64,000 nt of DNA, taken from NCBI GenBank assembly GCA_964420125.1, contig CAYQQQ010000004.1:144284-208283 (forward strand), read 5' to 3'. The stretch comes from CAYQQQ01 sp964420125. Its GTDB lineage: Bacteria > Actinomycetota > Acidimicrobiia > Acidimicrobiales > Microtrichaceae. The notes under the pieces are model-generated. The model was not told the DNA's origin, did no database searches, and saw only the letters and a list, made by a program, of their open reading frames with translations. Below, piece after piece: positions 7,448 through 14,134 of the stretch. Every line of letters starts with the position of its first letter. Position 1 is the first letter of the stretch. Made by a program: the position numbers and the translations under genes.

Positions 7448-9883
7448 TCATCGGCGGCCGCGCGTGCGGCCGCCTCGACCACGACTGCCGCCGCCGCCGT
7501 TGCCACCGCTGCGACCACCGGAGCGTGAGTGCCCGGGACCGAGGTCGCCGTGCTGCTCCTCGAGCTGCTGGTCGTACTGGGAGGAGAAGCTGGCTTCCCG
7601 ACGGCTCGAGCCCTCGGCTGCGGCCGAGGGCTCGCCCTCGGATCGTCGCTCTGCGCGCTCGGTGGACCGTCCCGAGTCGGGAGCATCCCCCTCGCTGGTC
7701 GGCGTGAGGGAGATCTTGCCGTTCGGGTCGATGTCGTCGACACGGACCTCGATCTCCTGACCGAGCTCCAGCACGTCCTCCACCCGGTCGATCCGCTTGC
7801 CGCCACCGAGCTTCGAGATGTGCACCAGGCCGTCCCGGCCCGGGAGGATGTTGACGAACGCACCGAACTTCGTGATGTTCACCACGCGCCCCTGGTAGAC
7901 GGCACCCATCTCGGCGGTCGGCGGGTCGAGGATCAGCTGGATCTGGCGCTCTGCTTCTCGCACGGCACCGATGTCGACCGAGCCGATGGACACGATGCCC
8001 ACCATGCCGTCGTCGTCGACGGAGATGTCCGCCCCGGTCTCGCTCTGGATGGCGTTGATGACCTTGCCCTTGGGGCCGATGACCTCACCGATCTTGTCGG
8101 CGGGGATCTCGAAGCTGATGATCTTGGGTGCGGTCTCGGCCAGCTCCGGTCGTGGCTCGGCGATGGCGGCCTTCATCACCTCGAGGATCTGGAGGCGGGC
8201 CTCCTTGGCCTGCTGGAGCGCAGCTGCCAGCACGTCGGCGGGGATGCCGTCGATCTTCGTGTCGAGCTGCAGCGCCGTCACGAAGTCCTCGGTGCCCGCC
8301 ACCTTGAAGTCCATGTCGCCGAACGCGTCCTCGGCACCCAGGATGTCGGTGAGCGTGACGTACCGGCCCTCGGCGTGCACCAGTCCCATGGCGATGCCGG
8401 CGACCGGCGCCTTGATGGGCACGCCGGCATCCATCAGCGACAACGTGGAGGAGCACACCGACGCCATCGAGGTGGAGCCGTTCGAGGAGAGCACCTCGGA
8501 CACGAGGCGGATCGTGTAGGGGAACTCCTCCAAGGAGGGGACCACCGGGAAGACCGCTCGCTCCGCCAGGGCACCGTGGCCGATCTCGCGCCGCTTCGGG
8601 CCCCGCATGAATCCGGGCTCGCCGGTGGAGAAGGGCGGGAAGTTGTAGTGGTGGAGGTAGCGCTTCTTGGTCTGGGGATCGATGCCGTCGACCATCTGGT
8701 CCATCTTCCGCATGCCGAGGGTGCAGAAGTTGAGGACCTGCGTCTCGCCCCGCTGGAACAACCCGGTGCCGTGCGCGGTGGGGATGACGCCGACCTCCGC
8801 CGACAGCGGACGGATGTCGGCGGGACCGCGGCCGTCGATGCGGATGCCGTCGTGGACGATCCGCCGCCGAACCGTGGCCTTCATCAGCGATCGGAACGCG
8901 GCCTTCGCCTGCTTGGTGGCGAGGTCCTCGCCCCGGTCCTCCCCGACGAGGTCGGGCACGACCGACTCGAGCGTCTCGGAGCGCAGCGCGTCCTCGGCGA
9001 CCAGCCGCTCGGACTTGTCGGCGATGGACTCGACCTCTGCCATCCGGGTTCCCGCCACGGCCTCGACCGCCGAGTAGACGTCGTCGGTGTAGTCGAGCTG
9101 CGCCGGGAACTCCATCTTCTCGACCGGACCGTTCGCCGCCTCGACAGCGCTCACCAGCTGGCGCTGCAACGCGATCACCTCGGAGATGTGGGCCTTGGAC
9201 GCGTCCAGCGCCGCAGCCAGCGCGGCTTCGTCGACCTTGGGGGCGCCGTCCTCGTAGAAGCCCCAGGACGCCTCGGTGCCGCCGGCCTCGACCATCATCA
9301 CCGCGACGTCGCCGTCGGGGAGCTCACGGCCGGCGACCACGATCTCGAAGGTCGACTCCGCGCTCTCACCGTAGGTGGGGTTCGCCAACCACTCGCCCTC
9401 CGTGGTGTAGGCGAGGCGCACCGCGCCGATGGGCCCTTCGAAGGGGATGTTCGAGATCAGCAGCGCCGCCGACGCAGCGTTCAGGGCGATCACGTCGTAG
9501 GGGTTCTCCTGGTCGGCGCCCAGGACGGTGCCCACCACGTGGACCTCGTTGCGGAAGCCGTCGGGGAACGAGGGCCGCAGGGGTCGGTCGATGAGTCGGC
9601 AGGCCAGGATGGCGGCCTCTCCGGCACGAGCCTCCCGACGGAAGAACGAACCGGGGATCTTCCCGGCGGCGTACATGCGCTCCTCGATGTCGACGGTCAG
9701 CGGGAAGAAGTCAGCGCCTTCCCGTGGGCTCGACGCACCGGTGGCGGTGAGCAGCACCCGGGTGCGTCCCATGCCCACGAGCACTGAGCCGCCGGCGAGC
9801 CCGGCCAGCTTGCCGGACTCGAAGAACAGGGTCTTGTCGTCGTCGCCGGCAAGCACTGCCTCGACGCGGATGGGTTCGGCCAT
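7448..9883 (-). CDS. pnp: Polyribonucleotide nucleotidyltransferase (PNPase)
   Basis: Phosphorolytic 3'-5' exoribonuclease of RNA decay; the family works as a trimer. The 811 residues carry two RNase PH domains with an all-helical linker, a KH domain (IGEVIGPKGKVINAIQSETG, about 590) and an S1 domain (YQGRVVNITKFGAFVNILPG, about 650). An extra tail of about 100 residues is acidic and then Arg/Gly-rich (SRGRGGRTRGRR), probably an added RNA- or protein-binding segment. ATG 9883 has a strong AAGGAGGGCC ribosome site. pnp follows rpsO after 235 bases and precedes the M16 gene by 12. Confidence 0.97.
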   Translation of the reverse strand: MAEPIRVEAVLAGDDDKTLFFESGKLAGLAGGSVLVGMGRTRVLLTATGASSPREGADFFPLTVDIEERMYAAGKIPGSFFRREARAGEAAILACRLIDRPLRPSFPDGFRNEVHVVGTVLGADQENPYDVIALNAASAALLISNIPFEGPIGAVRLAYTTEGEWLANPTYGESAESTFEIVVAGRELPDGDVAVMMVEAGGTEASWGFYEDGAPKVDEAALAAALDASKAHISEVIALQRQLVSAVEAANGPVEKMEFPAQLDYTDDVYSAVEAVAGTRMAEVESIADKSERLVAEDALRSETLESVVPDLVGEDRGEDLATKQAKAAFRSLMKATVRRRIVHDGIRIDGRGPADIRPLSAEVGVIPTAHGTGLFQRGETQVLNFCTLGMRKMDQMVDGIDPQTKKRYLHHYNFPPFSTGEPGFMRGPKRREIGHGALAERAVFPVVPSLEEFPYTIRLVSEVLSSNGSTSMASVCSSTLSLMDAGVPIKAPVAGIAMGLVHAEGRYVTLTDILGAEDAFGDMDFKVAGTEDFVTALQLDTKIDGIPADVLAAALQQAKEARLQILEVMKAAIAEPRPELAETAPKIISFEIPADKIGEVIGPKGKVINAIQSETGADISVDDDGMVGIVSIGSVDIGAVREAERQIQLILDPPTAEMGAVYQGRVVNITKFGAFVNILPGRDGLVHISKLGGGKRIDRVEDVLELGQEIEVRVDDIDPNGKISLTPTSEGDAPDSGRSTERAERRSEGEPSAAAEGSSRREASFSSQYDQQLEEQHGDLGPGHSRSGGRSGGNGGGGSRGRGGRTRGRR

Positions 9884-10070
9884 GATGGCCCTCCTTCGGC
9901 CCCGACGGGGCCGTTCGGGCGGCAGGCCAGTTCCCAGTGGTCGATCCCCGGACGAGGAGGGCCCGAGATCGTGATCCGCTCCGGTGCGCTCACGCACGAC
10001 GGGGCGGGTTCTCGGGCGGGGCCCGGACATCGGCAACCGGTAACCGGCCGGTGTGCCGCGTGTTTGCACC

Positions 10071-10076
10071 AGGTTA
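10071..10076 (-). promoter_or_regulatory. Possible pnp promoter -10 (TAACCT)
   Basis: TAACCT on the minus strand lies in the rpsO-pnp gap, about 190 bases before the pnp start. No convincing -35 was seen. The rest of the 9884-10118 gap shows only the hairpin at 10087-10109. Confidence 0.25.
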
Positions 10077-10086
10077 CCCCACCGGC

Positions 10087-10109
10087 GCCGCCGAACCGTG
10101 CACGGCGGC
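10087..10109 (-). terminator. Hairpin just after rpsO
   Basis: GCCGCCG pairs with CGGCGGC around a nine-base loop, starting ten bases after the rpsO stop codon. No U-tract follows, so it may be an RNA processing or 3'-end stabilising structure rather than an intrinsic terminator. Confidence 0.3.
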
Positions 10110-10118
10110 CGGACAGGC

Positions 10119-10400
10119 TCAGCGGCGCAGTCCGAGCTCCGCGATGAGGCTGCGGTAGCGCTCCACGTCGTTGTCCTTCAGGTAGTCGAGGAAGCGACGA
10201 CGCTTGCCCACCAACATGAGGAGGCCACGACGGCTGTGGTGGTCCTTCTTGTGCAGCTTGAGGTGCTCGGTGAGGTGGTTGATGCGGTCGGTGAGGAGCG
10301 CGATCTGCACCTCTGCGGATCCCGTGTCGGCCTCGTTCTTGCCGAACCGGCTGATCGTGGCCTGCTTGTCGGGTAGATGGGTGGGCGTTCGGTTGCCCAT
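10119..10400 (-). CDS. rpsO: 30S ribosomal protein S15
   Basis: Primary 16S rRNA-binding protein of the platform of the small subunit. The 93 residues include the family signature run LTEHLKLHKKDHHSRRGLL and end YRSLIAELGLRR, close to the usual length of about 89. ATG 10400 has GGAGGTCC immediately upstream. It precedes pnp, the common bacterial pairing in which rpsO and pnp are cotranscribed and processed. Confidence 0.97.
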   Translation of the reverse strand: MGNRTPTHLPDKQATISRFGKNEADTGSAEVQIALLTDRINHLTEHLKLHKKDHHSRRGLLMLVGKRRRFLDYLKDNDVERYRSLIAELGLRR

Positions 10401-10584
10401 GGAGGACCTCCTCGGGTGTAGGACCCTGCCCCCGTGGTCGATCACCTCGGCGGATGCGTCGGCGTCTCGTGCCGGGGAGCGCCCCGGGCGGAACGCACCG
10501 GGGAGCTGTCAAGACTACCCCGGCCGACCTGCACCGGCCAGACCGCCGGGGGCGCCCTCGTGCCCGCCGGGCTGGCAGCACCCC

Positions 10585-11670
10585 TCAGGTGCCGTGCTCC
10601 ATCGTCCATGCGAACTTGGGTCGGCGGTGCCGACCCACGACCTTGCGCGCCCGGTCGGGAGGAGCCAGCGTGAGGATCTTCGCATCCGGGCGGTAGCACA
10701 CCCGCTCGACGTCCGCGAGCGTCGGCTTCGACGAGCGCAGGCCCGCCGAGCGGAGCCCCTCCCGTATCCCCTCCCCCAAGCCGTTCGCCAGGAGCTCGGT
10801 CATGATGGCGGGGAGCGACTCGGGGTCCCGCAGTAGCCACGAGTGCCCGCCCGAGATCACCGTGACCAGTGTGCCGTCGGTGCGGCGGACGGTGTCGCGG
10901 GCGGTTCGGAACGGCACGGCGAGGTCTCGTGTGCCGTGGATGGCCACGCACGGCACGCCTTGGCGCTTCAGCTCGTCGAGCGCGTATCGGCTGGATCGGG
11001 TCCGCAGGATCGACGCGACCGGCCCGATCAGGCGCCAGGGCTGCACCAGGTGACCGAGGTAGGTCGGCAGGACCAGGCGCATGAGCTTCGTGGCCTGGCG
11101 GGGGTCCGAGAAGGCCGGCACCACGGCTACCGAGTCGAGGACGAGCAGCGCTCCGATGAGGCCCAGCAGCGGCGGTGACACCCGGAAGAGGTAGACCATC
11201 CGGTCCCAGGTGTCGCCGACGATGGCGTCGATGAAGATGACGCCGAGGGTGCGCTCGGGCCAGCGTGCTCCCAGGCGTGCGATCAGCTGTCCACCCATGG
11301 AGTGCCCGGCCAGCACGAACCGCTCGATGCCCAGCTCGTCGATGGCCCTGCCCAGGAGCTCGGCGTAGTCGTTGATGTCGTGGCCGGTCAACGGAAGTCC
11401 CTGTGTGGCGCCGTGGCCGGCGGTGTCGATGGCCACCACGCGGAACCCCATCTTCACCAGGCGAGAGAGCGACTGCGCGTAGAGGAAGCCCTCGGCGGAG
11501 AAGCCGTGGACCACGACGAGCGGCAGTCCCTCGCCCGCCACCGTCACCCCCACGGAGTGGCCGTCGCTCAGCGTGATCTGGCGTCGCGTCAGGTGCGGCA
11601 CCTCGACCGCGCCGGCTGCCAGCGGTTCATCGAGCACCGGTCCTTCGATCGGCTCCAGCACCTGCGACAT
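10585..11670 (-). CDS. Alpha/beta hydrolase
   Basis: A 361-residue alpha/beta-hydrolase-fold protein. Visible are the oxyanion region VVHGFSAEGFLYAQSL, the nucleophile elbow GHSMGG (Ser about 145), a candidate acid Asp in the HGTRDLAVP loop, and the catalytic His in GGHSWLL. The C-terminal 60 residues (RKVVGRHRRPKF) are basic and lie beyond the hydrolase domain. Substrate is unknown; lipid or ester hydrolases and lysophospholipases share this layout. ATG 11670 has an AAAGGG ribosome site; upstream in-frame codons lack one. It sits between ribF and rpsO on the same strand but is not part of the conserved order, so it is likely an insertion. Confidence 0.82.
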   Translation of the reverse strand: MSQVLEPIEGPVLDEPLAAGAVEVPHLTRRQITLSDGHSVGVTVAGEGLPLVVVHGFSAEGFLYAQSLSRLVKMGFRVVAIDTAGHGATQGLPLTGHDINDYAELLGRAIDELGIERFVLAGHSMGGQLIARLGARWPERTLGVIFIDAIVGDTWDRMVYLFRVSPPLLGLIGALLVLDSVAVVPAFSDPRQATKLMRLVLPTYLGHLVQPWRLIGPVASILRTRSSRYALDELKRQGVPCVAIHGTRDLAVPFRTARDTVRRTDGTLVTVISGGHSWLLRDPESLPAIMTELLANGLGEGIREGLRSAGLRSSKPTLADVERVCYRPDAKILTLAPPDRARKVVGRHRRPKFAWTMEHGT

Positions 11671-11824
11671 GTGGCCCTTTCCGCGTGGTGCCCGCCCCAG
11701 CACCATGCCTTCTCCAGAAGCTATCGGCACGCGCACCGCAGTACGGAACTCTTCGGTGGTGGAGATCCTCCTCGGCGCCGGAGCACGAAGCGGCGCGGAG
11801 ATCCTCAGCGGGGGCCGGGCGGCT

Positions 11825-11862
11825 GCTACGACCGGAGGAGTCGGCTACGACTGGAGGAGTCG
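11825..11862 (-). repeat. 19-base tandem duplication at the ribF stop codon
   Basis: Two adjacent copies (11825-11843 and 11844-11862) differ at one base. The copy at 11844-11862 encodes the last RibF residues RLLQS and the TAG stop. The other duplicates the same codons and stop just downstream. Each copy also holds a small inverted repeat (CGACT/AGTCG). Confidence 0.8.
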
Positions 11863-12801
11863 GCGCGCCTGCACGCAGTCCCGAGACAGCTGCGCGACGA
11901 GCTCATCGACCGAGTCGAAGCGTCGGTCCCCCCGCAGGCGGTGCTCGAAGCTGACGCGCACGGTCTCTCCGTACAGGTCGCCGTCGAAGTCGAGCACGTG
12001 GACCTCCAACAGCACCACGGCATCGTCGCCGTAGAACGTCGGCCGCCGTCCCACGTAGATGGCGGCCGGCAGGCGTTCACCGGTGCGCTCCAGAACCAGG
12101 TGACCCGCGTAGATCCCTTCCGACGGCATCAGCATCGTCTCGGCGATGGCGACGTTGGCGGTCGGGAAGCCGATGTCGGCGCCCCGACGGTCACCCGTCA
12201 CGACAGGCCCCCGCATCTCGTGTGGACGGCCCAGCATCCGGTTGGCGCTGTCGAGACGGCCGTGGTGCAGGGCACGGCGGATGGCGGTGGAGCTGACCTG
12301 CTCGTCGTCACGCGCGGGTCGCCCGTCCTCTCCCACGAGGGAGTGGCCGTGCACCCCGAAGTCGAGGACCCCGCCCATCTCCTGCAACAGCGCCACGTCG
12401 CCGCCCCGGCGATGGCCGAAGTGGAAGTCCTCACCCACCACGATGTCCTTCACGTTGAGGCAGTCCACCAGCACGGTGCGAACGAAGTCCTCCGCGGGCT
12501 CCTGCGCTCGGGCCTCGTCGAAGTGCACCACCACGACGTAGTCCACTCCGGTCGCGTCCAACAGCTCGAGCTTCTGGTCCAGATCGGTGAGCAGCCGTGG
12601 AGCGGACTCGGGGCGGATGACCTGTGCGGGGTGACGATCGAAGGTGACCACTGCGCTGCGATGGCCACCCGCTCTCGCCCGACGGATCACCTCGGCGATC
12701 ACCGTGCGATGTCCGAGGTGGAGCCCGTCGTACGCGCCGATGGTGAGCACGGTCCCTTCGGGGGGGTGGGGGCACTCGTGGCCGCCGCGGATGACCTGCA
12801 C
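11845..12801 (-). CDS. ribF: Bifunctional riboflavin kinase / FAD synthetase
   Basis: Converts riboflavin to FMN and FMN to FAD. The 318 residues start with the nucleotidyltransferase half (TIGAYDGLHLGHRTVI, HxGH motif; later the STAIRRAL-type SSTAIRRAL motif) and end with the riboflavin kinase half (GDRRGADIGFPTANV, IYAGHLVLERTG, EVHVLDFDGDLYG). GTG 12801 is 11 bases after the truB stop; a TAGTCT box overlapping that stop lies eight bases upstream of the GTG, so ribF may be both an operon member and separately leaderless. The last codons are tandemly duplicated downstream. Confidence 0.95.
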   Translation of the reverse strand: MQVIRGGHECPHPPEGTVLTIGAYDGLHLGHRTVIAEVIRRARAGGHRSAVVTFDRHPAQVIRPESAPRLLTDLDQKLELLDATGVDYVVVVHFDEARAQEPAEDFVRTVLVDCLNVKDIVVGEDFHFGHRRGGDVALLQEMGGVLDFGVHGHSLVGEDGRPARDDEQVSSTAIRRALHHGRLDSANRMLGRPHEMRGPVVTGDRRGADIGFPTANVAIAETMLMPSEGIYAGHLVLERTGERLPAAIYVGRRPTFYGDDAVVLLEVHVLDFDGDLYGETVRVSFEHRLRGDRRFDSVDELVAQLSRDCVQARRLLQS

Positions 12802-12809
12802 GACCGACC

Positions 12810-12815
12810 AGACTA
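12810..12815 (-). promoter_or_regulatory. Possible internal -10 box TAGTCT before ribF
   Basis: TAGTCT on the minus strand overlaps the truB stop codon (12813-12815) and ends eight bases before GTG 12801. No Shine-Dalgarno sequence precedes ribF, which makes a local leaderless promoter plausible. Confidence 0.3.
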
Positions 12816-13703
12816 GAGGGCCAACACGACAGACGGCTTCACCGACGACCCGCGATGGGCCACGTAGACCGCCAGAAGGCTCCCGGCGTCGTCGAGCACG
12901 GCCCAGGGACCCACGGCGTCGGGAACCAGGCCCAGGTCTCTCCGGTCGAGGACCTTCCCATGACGCACCTGTGCGGCGACGCCGGGACCGACCGCCACCG
13001 GGTCCAGCACGCGGGTGATCTCCGATGCCGGGAGCACCACCGCCTCCTCGAGTCGGTGCGCCTCGCCCAACGTGAACGGTCCCACCGACAGCCGACGGAG
13101 TGCGCACAGGTGGGCACCACCGCCGAGCGCCCGGCCCAGGTCCGCTGCCAGCACCCTCACGTAGGTCCCCGCCGAGCAGTCCACCCGCGCCGTCCAGCGC
13201 AACGGGTCCTCACTGGGCGCGAGGTCGAAGCGGGTGACCTCCACCGAGCGTGCGGGTCGGGTCACCTCCTTGCCCTCACGGGCGAGCTCGTGGAGCCGAC
13301 GACCGCCGACCTTGACCGCCGACACCATGGGTGGCACCTGCTCGATCGTGCCGCTCAGCCGGGATGCCGCCGCCGTCACCTCCTGGAGTCCCGGTGGATC
13401 CATGTCGTGCACCGCGGTGACCTGGCCGTCCGCATCGAGGGTGTCAGTCTCGAGCCCGAAGCGGATGGTCGCCTCGTAGGACTTGGGAAGCCCACCGAGG
13501 TGCTGCAGCAGGCGTGTGCACCTGCCCACACCGACCACCAGGACGCCGGTCGCCGCGGGATCCAGGGTGCCCGAGTGCCCCACCTTGCGGGTGCCGAGGA
13601 TGCCCCGGAGCTTGGCGACGACGTCGTGGCTGGTCCACCCCGCCGGCTTGTCGATCACCGCGAGGCCGTCCGGGGCGGCGGTCGGCGACTCTTCGGAGCT
13701 CAC
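12813..13703 (-). CDS. truB: tRNA pseudouridine(55) synthase
   Basis: Isomerises U55 of the T loop in tRNAs. The 296 residues show KPAGWTSHDVVAKLRG, the catalytic loop HSGTLDPAATGVLVVGVG (Asp nucleophile about residue 46), and a C-terminal PUA-like part. GTG 13703 overlaps the rbfA stop (GTGA), indicating translational coupling. It lies in the rimP-nusA-infB-rbfA-truB-ribF operon, where TruB and RbfA both serve stable-RNA maturation. Confidence 0.96.
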   Translation of the reverse strand: MSSEESPTAAPDGLAVIDKPAGWTSHDVVAKLRGILGTRKVGHSGTLDPAATGVLVVGVGRCTRLLQHLGGLPKSYEATIRFGLETDTLDADGQVTAVHDMDPPGLQEVTAAASRLSGTIEQVPPMVSAVKVGGRRLHELAREGKEVTRPARSVEVTRFDLAPSEDPLRWTARVDCSAGTYVRVLAADLGRALGGGAHLCALRRLSVGPFTLGEAHRLEEAVVLPASEITRVLDPVAVGPGVAAQVRHGKVLDRRDLGLVPDAVGPWAVLDDAGSLLAVYVAHRGSSVKPSVVLAL

Positions 13704-14134
13704 TCTAGCTGCCCTGCAGCACCCGGGTCGTCGTGCTCGATGCCCCCGGTTCCCGGAGGGACCGGCGGTGCATCGCCCAGGCCGTGCAGCAGCTGCTCGA
13801 TGCGCATGGCCTCCAACAGCTGCTCGTCGTGACGGAAGGCGATCTGCGGCGTGCGTCGGGCCCGCACCTCACGGTTCACGACCTGTTGGATCGGCCAGCG
13901 AAGCTCCTCGAGCGCCTCCTCGATGTCCTCGTCTCCACCCTGCTCGGCGGCGTGGATGGCCGAGTAGTAGACCACTGCGTGGTCCAGCGAGCCGTCCACC
14001 TCCACCGCGGTGACGGTCACGAGCTCCAGGCGGTCGTCGCCGAGGCGCTCCAACTCGGAGGCCACGATCTCGCGGATCTGCTCGCCCAACCGGTCGGTGC
14101 GCTGGAAGGGTCGCGAGGAGGAGCGACGGGCCAT
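13700..14134 (-). CDS. rbfA: Ribosome-binding factor A
   Basis: Assists late maturation of the 30S subunit near the 5' end of 16S rRNA. The 144 residues form a KH-like fold: RTDRLGEQIREIVASEL at the start, LVTVTAVEVDGSLDHAVVYY in the middle, and RRTPQIAFRHDEQLLEAMRI toward the end, followed by an acidic Pro/Gly tail. The ATG overlaps the infB TGA by one base and the stop overlaps the truB GTG by four. Confidence 0.93.
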   Translation of the reverse strand: MARRSSSRPFQRTDRLGEQIREIVASELERLGDDRLELVTVTAVEVDGSLDHAVVYYSAIHAAEQGGDEDIEEALEELRWPIQQVVNREVRARRTPQIAFRHDEQLLEAMRIEQLLHGLGDAPPVPPGTGGIEHDDPGAAGQLE

